Of a stretch of DNA of 64,000 nucleotides, positions 32,371 through 40,774 are shown one piece after another. Each line of letters opens with the position of its first letter. Position 1 is the first letter of the stretch. The notes under the pieces were generated by a model. It did not search any database. It saw only the letters and a program-made list of their open reading frames with translations, and had not been told where the DNA came from. Origin of the DNA: Rhodobacter capsulatus (GTDB taxonomy: Bacteria > Pseudomonadota > Alphaproteobacteria > Rhodobacterales > Rhodobacteraceae); NCBI RefSeq assembly GCF_005144475.1, contig NZ_SWJZ01000009.1:44230-108229 (forward strand). The letters are read 5' to 3'. Made by a program: the position numbers and the translations under genes.

Positions 32371-32535
32371 TCATGCCCACGGATCAACCTCAGCGACGAC
32401 CTGGACCTCGTCTCCGTCGATTTCATCGGCGGGGACGGCGCCGAAGGTTCCATCCCCTGCCTGGAAGACGACGATCGAAACCATGAGCGTGGCGGCGAGG
32501 GAGGCGGCGAAGGCGTGTGCATCTTTGCGGGACAT
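32371..32535 (-). CDS. Small single-pass membrane protein, 54 aa
   Basis: The 54-residue product MSRKDAHAFAASLAATLMVS... has one membrane segment (about 9-29, ASLAATLMVSIVVFQAG) and an acidic tail (DEIDGDEVQVVAEVDPWA). An AGGAG site lies 8 nt before the ATG. No family is recognised. It runs with the leftward maintenance block. Confidence 0.5.
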   Translation of the reverse strand: MSRKDAHAFAASLAATLMVSIVVFQAGDGTFGAVPADEIDGDEVQVVAEVDPWA

Positions 32536-32878
32536 CTGTTTGGCTCCTGTCTGGGAGGCGGGGGACCATCCCCCGCGCGACAGGACCCCGCAGGCCCGAA
32601 GACTGGCTGACATCACCGGGTGCGTTCGGCTCGCCCGAATCCACCCGGCGGCACGGGCTTGCCCGTAGTCCGACCCCTCGCGGGTTGATCTCGAAGACAG
32701 GATTCGGGGCAAGGAAGGGAATGGCGAGCGGGGGACGGTGCCCAAACGTCAGGAGCCGAATGTCCCGCTGGTGCTTGGAACGCCGCCAGCCTCCCGGCCA
32801 TGCTCTTGGTTGCAAACTTCCGTCTTGGGGGATGGATCCTTTGGTGCCCCGTGACTTTGCGGGACGAGATTGTGGTTC
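32536..32878. other. 343-bp stretch without a supported gene
   Basis: Only GC-rich non-coding sequence is seen between the 54-residue gene and the hairpin at 32879. No ribosome-site-backed frame was found. Confidence 0.4.
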
Positions 32879-32910
32879 GTGAGAGGCCCGCCTGTGGGCT
32901 GGCCCCTCAC
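32879..32910 (-). terminator. Hairpin after the 157-residue gene
   Basis: GTGAGAGGCC pairs with GGCCCCTCAC (one mismatch) and an inner GCC/GGC pair closes around TGT. It lies 14 nt past the stop of the leftward 157-residue gene. No T tract follows, so termination is only probable. Confidence 0.45.
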
Positions 32911-32923
32911 GCCTTGTCAGGGC

Positions 32924-33397
32924 TCAGGCGGCCAGGTCCGCGCCCCCTGCCCTATCGCCGTCCTCGGCACCGACGATTTCGAGCCGCGCGTTGCGATAGC
33001 CCTCCCGCGCGATCCAGAGTTCGGCCGCGGTGACGGATTCCGCCAGATGTAGCAGCTCGGTGTTGCCACCGAAGTCCAGAAGCACGCGGACCTGCCCCAG
33101 CTTTGGTTCCTCGGCCACCTCGAAGATCAGCCGGCTGTCCGCCGAGTGGCTGCGCATGATGGTGACGAGAATGACCCCGTCCGAAGAGAAGTTGCCCTCA
33201 TGCAGCGTGAAGGAGGCTGGTGCCGTCCAGGTCGTATAGACCCGGGGCGGCTCCTTCTTCACCAGACGGCCGACGCCGTTCGAGCGCTCCCAGGCTGCCA
33301 GCTTCTTGGTGAACCGTGCGGGCGGCTTGGGACTGCCGTCGGTGTAGCGGATCAGCGCCCCGAGGGGGGCTGTGTCGATGATGGTTGTTGCAGACAT
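32924..33397 (-). CDS. Conserved plasmid protein of unknown function, 157 aa
   Basis: The protein begins MSATTIIDTAPLGALIRYTDGSPKPPARF and has a central beta-rich part (FTLHEGNFSSDGVILVTIMRSHSADSRLIFEV) and an Ala/Gly-rich tail. I do not recognise a domain. It follows the ParB-like gene on the same strand after a hairpin, and sits in the same neighbourhood as SSB and DUF932 genes. Confidence 0.65.
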   Translation of the reverse strand: MSATTIIDTAPLGALIRYTDGSPKPPARFTKKLAAWERSNGVGRLVKKEPPRVYTTWTAPASFTLHEGNFSSDGVILVTIMRSHSADSRLIFEVAEEPKLGQVRVLLDFGGNTELLHLAESVTAAELWIAREGYRNARLEIVGAEDGDRAGGADLAA

Positions 33398-33464
33398 GAT
33401 TCCTCATCCCGAATGCGAGCGACCGCATTCATCACATTGATATTGCTGTATTTTGTTAGGTTGA

Positions 33465-33482
33465 GGGCGGGTTTCCCCGCCC
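33465..33482 (-). terminator. Terminator hairpin after the ParB-like gene
   Basis: GGGCGGG and CCCGCCC flank a 4-nt loop, 15 nt beyond the stop of the leftward ParB-like gene. A terminator or attenuator before the next gene is likely. Confidence 0.5.
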
Positions 33483-33496
33483 CCGGATGGCTCAGA

Positions 33497-35668
33497 TCAC
33501 TCTGCAGCCAGCATCGACGCTTTGCTGTCCGGCAGATCGACCGTCAGGAAGGCGGGGAGATCGATATCGTCGGGCGCGCTCGCATCTTCCCCCTGCCCTT
33601 CTGCAATCTCCTTGCCGTCGTCTACGGCCAGATCGGCCCGGCGCAGGACCTCAGGCAACCAGCTGCTGCCCTTGAGGAGCCGCTCGGCTTCTGTGGCCAT
33701 CTCGCCCTTCTTGAGGTGATCGAGAAGCTGCGCTGTCCCCTCCCCTTTCGCCTCGCGCACGGCCTCGAGGATCCGGGCCTTGGGCACACGGTTGAGGTAG
33801 CCATCGACTGTCGGCTCCCAGCCCGCCTCGACCATGTCGAGATCCACCGCGCGGGCCACGAGATCGGCATGGGCCATGCGGCGGGTCAGGCCGCTGGCCG
33901 AGATGCCCGCCCCATAGGGGTTCACCTTCTCATGGAGCGCGTTGATCCCGAAGCTGAGGCAATGCGCCAGCAGCGCCAGACGGCTGCCCTGGTCGAGGAC
34001 CGTCAGATAGTCCCAGAGCGCGGCATCATCGCCGAGAGGCAGATCAGCCTCCCAGGCGGCGTGACGCTCGTCGACGAGCTTCGCCACGACGCTGTCCTTC
34101 AGATCGGGCGCCTGGGCCGACATGTAGACGTGACGCACCGAGGCTTCGAGGCAGCTGCCCGTCGCAGAGGAGGTGCGGAAGGTATCCGTCACCAACTTCA
34201 GGAGCAGGAGCGTCAGAGCAACGTCCGGCGAACGCCCGATGGCCTCACGCAGCGCGAGGGTCCGGTGGGCGGTCAGTTCCATGACCAGCCGTTCGGGCAG
34301 CGGCTTCAGCGCGCCGTCATCTTCCTCATCGGACGCATCCGCGCCGACCGGCTGACCGCCCGAAGTGATGACGGTGCCCCCGGCGGAAGTCGCCGACGGT
34401 TTCCAACTGGAAACACCGACATCACCGCCCTGCCCCATGCCGTCCGCGGCATCGTCAGCCTGGACCGCGGTCTCCTCGCGCGGCTCATCCTCGGGCCGGA
34501 CATAGCCGCGATAGACAGCCAAGCTGCCATCCCGATCCAGAGTCACGAAGACGCCCGCGCGCGGGACCTCGTCCTCATCGTAGATCAGAGGCCGCTGTTC
34601 GAGCGCTTCCATCGCCATCTCGAGCTGCCCGAGCCGAGCGTCGATCTCCTCGGGGTATTCGTCTTGGCCGGAATACTCTTCCTCCAGCGTGCGGTACTCG
34701 GCGAGGAGCACAGCGTGGGCCGCGCTTTCCTCCTCGGTCATCGGCGCCGGATCACCGGTCAGACGCCGGAGACCATGGCTGTAGCCATAAGGCAGGTCGG
34801 TCGCGACCTCGATCCACTTCCAGCCCTCGGAAGTCAGCGCTTCAGCTTCGGCCTGGAGCTTCTCGGCAACCAGCCGGTCGAGCAGGGCAGGGTCCTCGAG
34901 CCAGCCGCCGTCATCGCCCTGGAAGAGATCGCGCAGCACGACACCGCCCGCCGCCTCATATGCAGCGATACCGACGAAGACCGCGCGACGATCCGAGGCC
35001 CGAACCGAGGTCTCCGTGAGCATGCGCCGGATGGCATAAGGCTCCTTGTTCCAGGAGTTCTTCACCGCATCCCAGACCTGCACCTGACGCGCATGATCCG
35101 GGTTCACCGTGAACGCCATCAGCTGTTCGAGCGTCATGCCATCCTCGGCATAGACCTCGAGCAGGGCAGGGGCCACGGAGGCGAGCTTCAGGCGCTGCTT
35201 GATGATCTGCGGCGTGACGAAGAAGGCCGCTGCGATCGCTTCCTCGCCCTGACCCTTTTCGCGCAGGGCCTGAAACGCGCGGAACTGGTCCAGCGGGTGC
35301 AGGGCGACGCGCTGCATGTTCTCCGCCAGCGAGTCGTCCTCGGCGAGGATCTCCGACGCCGTATCCCGCACGATGCAAGGGATCGGCGCGGTCTTGGTCA
35401 GCCGCTTCTGCTTCACCAGCAGCGACAGCGCCTGGAAACGACGACCACCAGCCGGGATCTCGAATATGCCGGTTTCGATCCCTTTAGCATCGACCACGGG
35501 CCGGACGTTCAAGCCCTGCAGCAGGCCGCGCCGCGCGATGTCTTCGGCCAGTTCCTCAATCGAGACGCCTGCCTTGATGCGCCGCACGTTGGACTGGCTC
35601 AGCACGAGCTTGTCGAAGGGGATGTCCCGCGAGGGGGACAGGATGACTTTCTGGGCTGCTTTCGCCAT
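33497..35668 (-). CDS. Large ParB/RepB/Spo0J-like protein, 723 aa
   Basis: The N-terminal ParB-like domain (about 15-120) shows VLSQSNVRRIKAGVSIEELAEDIARRGLLQ, PAGGRRFQALSLL and the box DDSLAENMQRVALHPLDQFRAFQALREKG. A helix-turn-helix segment follows (AAAFFVTPQIIKQRLKLASV, about 135-155). The remaining 500+ residues are acidic and without recognised domain, unlike true ParB proteins of about 300 residues. Such long ParB-like proteins are common on alphaproteobacterial plasmids and may act as nucleases or anti-defence factors rather than in partition. The start at 35668 has GGAGAAG upstream and the shared leader element 14 nt away. Confidence 0.85.
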   Translation of the reverse strand: MAKAAQKVILSPSRDIPFDKLVLSQSNVRRIKAGVSIEELAEDIARRGLLQGLNVRPVVDAKGIETGIFEIPAGGRRFQALSLLVKQKRLTKTAPIPCIVRDTASEILAEDDSLAENMQRVALHPLDQFRAFQALREKGQGEEAIAAAFFVTPQIIKQRLKLASVAPALLEVYAEDGMTLEQLMAFTVNPDHARQVQVWDAVKNSWNKEPYAIRRMLTETSVRASDRRAVFVGIAAYEAAGGVVLRDLFQGDDGGWLEDPALLDRLVAEKLQAEAEALTSEGWKWIEVATDLPYGYSHGLRRLTGDPAPMTEEESAAHAVLLAEYRTLEEEYSGQDEYPEEIDARLGQLEMAMEALEQRPLIYDEDEVPRAGVFVTLDRDGSLAVYRGYVRPEDEPREETAVQADDAADGMGQGGDVGVSSWKPSATSAGGTVITSGGQPVGADASDEEDDGALKPLPERLVMELTAHRTLALREAIGRSPDVALTLLLLKLVTDTFRTSSATGSCLEASVRHVYMSAQAPDLKDSVVAKLVDERHAAWEADLPLGDDAALWDYLTVLDQGSRLALLAHCLSFGINALHEKVNPYGAGISASGLTRRMAHADLVARAVDLDMVEAGWEPTVDGYLNRVPKARILEAVREAKGEGTAQLLDHLKKGEMATEAERLLKGSSWLPEVLRRADLAVDDGKEIAEGQGEDASAPDDIDLPAFLTVDLPDSKASMLAAE

Positions 35669-35681
35669 CAGATCTTCTCCA

Positions 35682-35707
35682 CGACGGGCGCCGGAAGCCA
35701 CTCTCCC
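35682..35707 (-). promoter_or_regulatory. Shared leader element, copy 3
   Basis: On the minus strand it reads GGGAGAGTGGCTTCCG followed by GCGCCCGTCG, 14 nt before the start of the ParB-like gene. It matches the DUF932 leader at 24 of 26 positions. Confidence 0.55.
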
Positions 35708-35759
35708 GATCTCACTTCCCGTCACTCCTCAAACCCCCAACCTTTCTCTCTCTTCGGCG

Positions 35760-35779
35760 TTCTTGACCGCGGTCAAGAA
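35760..35779. promoter_or_regulatory. parS: parS-like palindrome downstream of repC
   Basis: TTCTTGACCGCGGTCAAGAA is a perfect 20-bp palindrome. Its core recurs at 37083 and 37125 around repB. Centromere-like sites bound by RepB are typically such palindromes in repABC plasmids. Confidence 0.75.
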
Positions 35780-35795
35780 GTCAAAGCTGCATGTT

Positions 35796-36908
35796 CTATG
35801 CGCCCAGGATCGTTTCAAAGTATGCCTCGGGCTGCCTGATCGTTTCTCCTTTCCCCAACAGGTAATCTAAGATCACTAGAAGCCGTCCAGCGCCGGTTTT
35901 CTGGAGGCCACGCATCAGCTTTTCTTGGCGTATTCTAAGCAATCGCCCGATATCGAAGAGAACGCGGTTGAGGGCTTCTCCTGTTCGTGGTGGGTCTGGA
36001 AAGAAGTCAGAGACATGTGTGAAGTCTGTCCATGACATTTTTTCAGGGTCTCGGTTCATGGAAGGCCCTGCAATGTTTCGGTCAGCGCTGGTCTGCTTTG
36101 CCTGCGCGTCCTTCTTAATAAGTTCTTTTTTTATGGACTCTACCTGCCGGTCATTTTGTCCGTTCTTGGCGGACATTTCGCGCGTGCAATCATGGGTGAG
36201 GGCTTGGTCGCGTGATTGGATTTCGTCCACGGGCGCGCTTGAATTCTCGCACTCTCCGTAGCTCTGTGCGGCGTTGGCTCCGAGTTCTCGGAGATCAGCG
36301 ATGATCTGCAAGACTGCATCAACCGTGAGAGTTGCTCGTCGAAGGATGTTCCTGATCGCTCCGAGTGAGGACAGCCGCGCTTCGTCGAGGCGCTGGTCCT
36401 GAAGGAGGGATGCGCGCAGTGCTAGTGCTTCTGCCCTGAGGGAGCGAAGGCGTTCACGCTTCTCCGCAACCTTCAATGCTTCGGCCGCCAGTGCGTCGTG
36501 GTTCTGTATCAGTGGGTTCAGGTCGATCCCAAACGCGTCCCGGATGATGCCGCCATACCGCAGAGGGAAGCGTTTGCCGTTTGCCGAGTTCTTCCGGTCA
36601 ATGAGGCCGGCTGCGTCAAGACGGCCTAAGCAGCGACGTAGGGTCCTCTCATCGACGCCGTTTGCGCGCTCAGACAAGGAGGCATTGGAGGGGAACACAA
36701 CGGTAAGTTTGGGTGGGGTCTCACCACTTATGGTTTGTCGATCACGGGGAAGAAAGCTGATCAGGGCCGTCAAGACTGTGATGTCGTTGCTCGTCAGGCC
36801 AAGTTCTTTCCGCAGGGCGCGTACCGGTCCCAGAAGTTCGTAGATAGTAGGGCAGGCAATAGCTCTCGGTTCCGCCATGGCGGTTCGTGTTTGAGTGACA
36901 TGTCTCAT
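35796..36908 (-). CDS. repC: Plasmid replication initiator RepC
   Basis: The protein (about 370 residues) is the initiator of a repABC replicon. It has the RepC N-terminal segment (LRKELGLTSNDITVLTALISFLPRDRQTIS), a winged-helix region (VFPSNASLSERANGVDERTLRRCLGRLDAAGLIDRKNSANGKRFPLRYGG) and a C-terminal domain ending ILDYLLGKGETIRQPEAYFETIL. In this family the origin lies inside repC. The ATG at 36908 (MRHVTQ) is taken; ATG at 36878 and TTG at 36980 are alternatives, none with a strong ribosome site. The gene follows repA and repB in the canonical order. Confidence 0.9.
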   Translation of the reverse strand: MRHVTQTRTAMAEPRAIACPTIYELLGPVRALRKELGLTSNDITVLTALISFLPRDRQTISGETPPKLTVVFPSNASLSERANGVDERTLRRCLGRLDAAGLIDRKNSANGKRFPLRYGGIIRDAFGIDLNPLIQNHDALAAEALKVAEKRERLRSLRAEALALRASLLQDQRLDEARLSSLGAIRNILRRATLTVDAVLQIIADLRELGANAAQSYGECENSSAPVDEIQSRDQALTHDCTREMSAKNGQNDRQVESIKKELIKKDAQAKQTSADRNIAGPSMNRDPEKMSWTDFTHVSDFFPDPPRTGEALNRVLFDIGRLLRIRQEKLMRGLQKTGAGRLLVILDYLLGKGETIRQPEAYFETILGA

Positions 36909-37082
36909 GGTGTTTCGGAAGAAAAAGCTTCCCCGGTCACCGCGAGCGGTGTTGAACTCGATTCGTTTTGGGGGTATCAATCAGGTGTCGAGACTGATTG
37001 AGGCCCTTCGGAAGCACCGCTTTCGGGGGGTCTTTCCTTTTCTAGCCGGTCCTCCTTTCGTTTTCTGCTCGTTGCTCTAGAT

Positions 37083-37102
37083 GTCTTGACTGCGGTCAAG
37101 AC
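37083..37102. promoter_or_regulatory. parS: parS-like palindrome in the repB-repC gap
   Basis: The core CTTGACTGCGGTCAAG differs from the perfect site at 35760 by one central base; outer bases GT/AC extend the symmetry. The surrounding repB-repC gap is where repABC plasmids encode a counter-transcribed RNA that limits repC; no such RNA can be fixed here. Confidence 0.65.
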
Positions 37103-37111
37103 ACGGGGTCG

Positions 37112-38041
37112 TCACTCTGGGCCATCTTGACCGCGGTCAAGAAGCTCGCCGATCAGTTTTCGGATGGCATCTTCGACGCGCGGGGCAAGATCAGCGTCCA
37201 CATCGATGGTGATGCGGTTGCCTTTGCGGCCAATCTTAACGCGCTCACCTGACTCAGCCTTGGGCGGAGTTGTCTTGGTGGCCGTGAGCAGCGTAACCGC
37301 TGCGTCAAGTCGCTCTGGACCCGGCAAGGTTCGTGGGATTTCGCGGGCAACTTCCCTGGCTCTCGAGACGTCCTTCTCGCACAGCCTGAAAAGCTTCTCC
37401 CAGACCCGCCTACCAACGCCATGTGCTGGTCCGATGGCCTGGATCAGCTCCATCGGAATGCCCGTCGCGATACGGTTCATCCGAGAGACCAGAGACTCAT
37501 CGATCTGGAGTGCCCGATAGGCGATGGTCTGGGCGTTCTTGCGCGTCTCGTCTGTTTTCCCAAGTTCTCGAATGATGCCGGCGACGAACAAAGCCCTCTC
37601 GATAAACGAGGGGTCTTGGCGGGCATTGTTCTCCACGCCTTGGGCGATCAGCGCTTCCTCTTCGGTCATTTCCATGACCGTGGCCCGCACCTTCTGACCA
37701 AGCTCACGACATGCGAGAAGCCTGCGGCGCCCATAGACGATCTCAAGTGCGCCATCCTGGGTTCGGCGGACGAGAATGGGAACCTTTTGCCCATGCTCAC
37801 GGATCGAGGACACAAGTTCCTCGAGGCCATCGCTCGGATCGATACGGTCCATGACTGCGGACATCCGCACGGCGCTCGGGTCGATCAGGCGCGTGGCGTG
37901 TTTGTCTTCCTCGAGCACGGATGCTTGCGCACGAGCGACTGTCGGGCTCGTACGTTTCAGATCAAGATCCACGTCCTCTTCTGCGGTCGCGGCATTGCCC
38001 ATCGCGTTCTTGAGGGAATCTCCGAAGACCTTACGCGCCAT
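37112..38041 (-). CDS. repB: Plasmid partition protein RepB
   Basis: The 309-residue RepB is the parS-binding ParB homologue of the replicon. It has the ParB-like N-terminal domain (DGLEELVSSIREHGQKVPILVRR, IVYGRRRLLACRELG, EEEALIAQGVENNARQDPSFIERALFVAGI), a helix-turn-helix (IAYRALQIDESLVSRMNRIATGIP) and a C-terminal dimer domain. Its start overlaps the end of repA by 11 nt. A parS-like palindrome lies inside its last codons. Confidence 0.92.
   Translation of the reverse strand: MARKVFGDSLKNAMGNAATAEEDVDLDLKRTSPTVARAQASVLEEDKHATRLIDPSAVRMSAVMDRIDPSDGLEELVSSIREHGQKVPILVRRTQDGALEIVYGRRRLLACRELGQKVRATVMEMTEEEALIAQGVENNARQDPSFIERALFVAGIIRELGKTDETRKNAQTIAYRALQIDESLVSRMNRIATGIPMELIQAIGPAHGVGRRVWEKLFRLCEKDVSRAREVAREIPRTLPGPERLDAAVTLLTATKTTPPKAESGERVKIGRKGNRITIDVDADLAPRVEDAIRKLIGELLDRGQDGPE
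37125..37142. promoter_or_regulatory. parS: parS-like palindrome inside the repB coding end
   Basis: TCTTGACCGCGGTCAAGA is an 18-bp perfect palindrome encoding LLDRGQD near the RepB C-terminus. It is 23 bp from the intergenic site, so RepB could bind both as a cluster. Confidence 0.7.
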
Positions 38042-39212
38042 GGCTACGCCCCCATGCCTTTAGGATTTCGCGTTCGACTTCGTCGGTCACGCGCGAAACG
38101 GACTCGATTGCACGTTCGTAGGTTCTGCGGTTCACGTCGCGAGGTTCGACCTCAAAGATGCTCTGCTGCGTATTGGCGGCATCACCTACCGCTGTCGACT
38201 TCAGGAACTCGGCCGGGAGGACCGCATCGCCAAGGACCGTCCGAAGCAGAGACGAGATCTGGACCTGCGGACCATCGGTATTCTCGTAGCGGGTGATCAG
38301 CACCCGCACGAAGTTCAGGCCGTGTTCGGGAGCATGCGCCTCGACGACGCCCATCAGGTTGCTTGCCATACCGAGGAAGCTTGCCAGGGACATGACATCA
38401 AGCATGGACGCGTTGAGCGGGATCAGGACCCCGGTGGAAGCAAAGAGGGCAGAGATCACCGAGAAGTTCAGCTGCGGCGGGGTGTCGAAGATCACCACAT
38501 CATATCGGCTCAGGACAGGCTCAAGCGCTTCACGGATCCGACTGTGGAAGGTGGTGGCGCCGTGTCTGAAGCTCAGAGCGACCTCGAACTCATACTCCAT
38601 GATGTCCATGGAGGCCGGGATCAGATCCACTGTCGGGAAGTTCGTTTTGCGAATGATATCTGAGGCGGGCAGGGGCCCCTCGGATCGGATCAGATCGTAG
38701 GAGGTCGGCATGTCCGGATCGAGCTCAGGGGTAACCCCGAACAGGTTTGTCAGACTTGCCTGGCTGTCGAGGTCGATAAGCAGGACCCGATAGCCGCGAA
38801 GGCCCAGAAGCTGACCAACATGAGCAACGGTCGACGTTTTTGCGCTGCCGCCCTTCAGGTTGAAGATCGTCACGACCTGGCACGGTTCGCCGGCTCTTCT
38901 GTGAGGGTGTTCATCGGGCTTGATCCTACCCGTCTCAAGAAGGACGCGTTGGGCTTCGACCATGTCCTCGGCAGTGAAGCTGCGGCGGTTGCCACCCTCG
39001 AGGGTGCCTTCCGGAAAGCCTTCGAGATTTGACACATGATGGCGGAAGGTGTTCTGGTTGATCCGAAGCAGATCGGCGGCTTCCCGCATCGCGAAGCGAC
39101 GGAGACCCTTCTGGGCATCCGGTGGGAACGTCTCCTGCGCATGTTCACGCAACCGGCTACCGAGCCGCTTGGACATGACATCGAATCTTTGAGATGCCCG
39201 TATCCCGCTCAT
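38031..39212 (-). CDS. repA: Plasmid partition ATPase RepA
   Basis: The 393-residue RepA is the ParA-type ATPase of the replicon and usually represses the repABC promoter. An N-terminal helix-turn-helix region (MREAADLLRINQNTFRHHVSNLEGFPEG) precedes the deviant Walker A motif FNLKGGSAKTSTVAH (about 120), the Walker A' region LLIDLDSQASLTNLFG and the Walker B segment YDVVIFDTPPQLNF. ATG 39212 has GAGGG about 5 nt upstream. The gene is first in the operon and overlaps repB. Confidence 0.93.
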   Translation of the reverse strand: MSGIRASQRFDVMSKRLGSRLREHAQETFPPDAQKGLRRFAMREAADLLRINQNTFRHHVSNLEGFPEGTLEGGNRRSFTAEDMVEAQRVLLETGRIKPDEHPHRRAGEPCQVVTIFNLKGGSAKTSTVAHVGQLLGLRGYRVLLIDLDSQASLTNLFGVTPELDPDMPTSYDLIRSEGPLPASDIIRKTNFPTVDLIPASMDIMEYEFEVALSFRHGATTFHSRIREALEPVLSRYDVVIFDTPPQLNFSVISALFASTGVLIPLNASMLDVMSLASFLGMASNLMGVVEAHAPEHGLNFVRVLITRYENTDGPQVQISSLLRTVLGDAVLPAEFLKSTAVGDAANTQQSIFEVEPRDVNRRTYERAIESVSRVTDEVEREILKAWGRSHGA

Positions 39213-39469
39213 CACTGCCCTCAAGTCTTTATTGTTTTGTAGACCTTAACAGTTTTGGTGAGTAAATCCAGCCCAATCCGTTGAGCGGCCTAGAGGTGTT
39301 GAGGCGGCAGATTCCTGACGAGAAAAAACCGTGAAGTATCAGCGTCTTGGGCAGCCTTGTTCGCAGAGTACTTCAACAGTTCGTAGCCCGCGATGTCATG
39401 GCCACAACATGTATTGTCGACGCCTACCTAACGCAGATCTTTAGAATCGCGCGACCGATTCCCACGACT

Positions 39470-40354
39470 TCACGCAAGCAGCCCCAGCCTCTCAGCCCTC
39501 TCCAGCAGCATCTTCACCGACGACGGCTGCCAGCTTGTCCGCCCGCGGGGCGTGCGCTCGCGCATCGCCTCCAGCCGGGTACAAATCGCCTGAAGCGTGA
39601 TGTCGGGGTCTGCGCCCTTAATGGCGGCGACGATGGCGGGCAGGCGGTCGTCGGTCTCGCGGCGGCCGGCGCGGTCCAGTACCGTGGGCGGCAGGAAGCC
39701 GTCCCGGACATAGGCGTTGACCGCGCGCAAAAGCCGACTTTGCGTCCACTGACGCTCGTGGGGCAGGGGGCCGTTGACGATGCGCACCACATCTTCCCAG
39801 GCTAAGTCGGGCCGCAGGCGGCGGACATGGGGCACCCAGTCCTGCGCCGTCTCGTTCAGGCGTTCCATATAGCCGTCCTGCCGGGCCAGCCGCACCTTGC
39901 GCAGCGCCGCCGGATCCCGGACGCGCAGGCCCGGATTGCCGCCAACCCGGCCTTTGGTTCGTGCACTGGCCAGGCCGGCCTTGGTGCGTTCGCGGATCAG
40001 GGCGCGCTCAAACTCAGCTGCGGCGCCGAGGACCTGGAGGGTGAACTTACCCTGCGGGGAGGACGTGTCGATCGGATCGGTGAGAGATCGGAAGAAGGCG
40101 TTCTTGGCCTCCAGCCGTTCGATCACCTCGAGGAGGTGGGAGAGCGACCGCGCCAGACGGTCGATGCGCACCACCACCAGCGTGTCGCCCTTGCCGATCC
40201 GCTCCAGCACCCGCGCCAGCACGGGCCGCGCGCGGTTCCCGCCCGAGGCCTGCTCCTCGTGGATCTCGACGCAGCCTGCGGATTTCAGGGCCTGCGACTG
40301 GGGTAGGGGGGTCTGCTCCTCGGTTGAGACGCGCGCATAGCCGATCAGGGGCAT
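39470..40354 (-). CDS. Serine recombinase (resolvase/invertase family)
   Basis: The 294-residue protein has the N-terminal resolvase domain: catalytic Ser in IGYARVSTEEQ, Arg pair in VVVRIDRLARSLSHLLE, and FTLQVLGAAAEFERALIRERTKAGLASAR before the long helix. The C-terminal half is longer than in small resolvases and has two helix-turn-helix-like segments. Placement beside repABC suggests resolution of plasmid multimers; a DNA invertase or leftover transposon resolvase is also possible. Confidence 0.88.
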   Translation of the reverse strand: MPLIGYARVSTEEQTPLPQSQALKSAGCVEIHEEQASGGNRARPVLARVLERIGKGDTLVVVRIDRLARSLSHLLEVIERLEAKNAFFRSLTDPIDTSSPQGKFTLQVLGAAAEFERALIRERTKAGLASARTKGRVGGNPGLRVRDPAALRKVRLARQDGYMERLNETAQDWVPHVRRLRPDLAWEDVVRIVNGPLPHERQWTQSRLLRAVNAYVRDGFLPPTVLDRAGRRETDDRLPAIVAAIKGADPDITLQAICTRLEAMRERTPRGRTSWQPSSVKMLLERAERLGLLA

Positions 40355-40390
40355 CAAAACAGGCCGTTTGCAGTTTCATATACCACTAAT

Positions 40391-40410
40391 AAACGACCGT
40401 TTGTAAACGG
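40391..40410. promoter_or_regulatory. Palindromic sites upstream of the resolvase
   Basis: CCGTTTGTAAACGG (40397-40410) is a perfect palindrome, overlapped by AAACGACCGTTT (40391-40402). A further GCCGTTT half-site lies near 40362, directly before the gene. Repeated half-sites next to a resolvase are the expected form of its binding region (res) or operator. Confidence 0.5.
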
Positions 40411-40554
40411 ATGCAAGGGCGCTCTCTACGGCCGAGGTCCGCGAAATGCCCTTGGTTTCCTCAGGCTGTGCGCGATCAGAGTGGTCTCGCAGGCAGTCGC
40501 GCGCGCGTGCTATGTAAGGAGTGCAGACGCAGTCCGAGAAAACCATTGAGTAAA

Positions 40555-40578
40555 GTGCAAAATGGACGTATTTTGCAC
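40555..40578. promoter_or_regulatory. Symmetric site with 9-bp arms and 6-bp spacer
   Basis: GTGCAAAAT and ATTTTGCAC flank GGACGT with no mismatch. The geometry resembles the core site of a tyrosine recombinase, one of which is encoded 200 bp away; an operator for the adjacent short frame is the alternative. Confidence 0.5.
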
Positions 40579-40580
40579 AT

Positions 40581-40703
40581 ATGAAGCCTCAAGCATCTGC
40601 TCCACATGATGGTTTTGACGACCCTCTGCCCGGGGTGGAAGAGGCTGAGGAGAGATCCGACGAATATCTGTGGTTGTCGCGTTTAGTTCCCGATTTCAAT
40701 TGA
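40581..40703 (+). CDS. Possible 40-residue protein
   Basis: The frame begins ATG two bases after the symmetric site and encodes MKPQASAPHDGFDDPLPG..., ending SRLVPDFN. It is acidic and has no recognised family. There is no ribosome site because the palindrome occupies that position. It may be the truncated front of a lost gene. Confidence 0.3.
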   Translation: MKPQASAPHDGFDDPLPGVEEAEERSDEYLWLSRLVPDFN

Positions 40704-40774
40704 AGCAGTAAGCTGAAACTGAAGCGCTGGAATTTCACCTTAGCGCTTCACCAACGCGTCAAGTTTCTTGAGCT

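Noticed and set aside
33146..35839. An 897-codon plus-strand frame opposite the ParB-like gene
   Set aside because: Its length results from codon bias of the opposite gene. The minus strand carries the ParB domain and the conserved leader.
36909..37111. Counter-transcribed RNA gene between repB and repC
   Set aside because: The position is right for repABC plasmids, but I could not identify a convincing promoter and terminator pair, so it is not listed as a feature.
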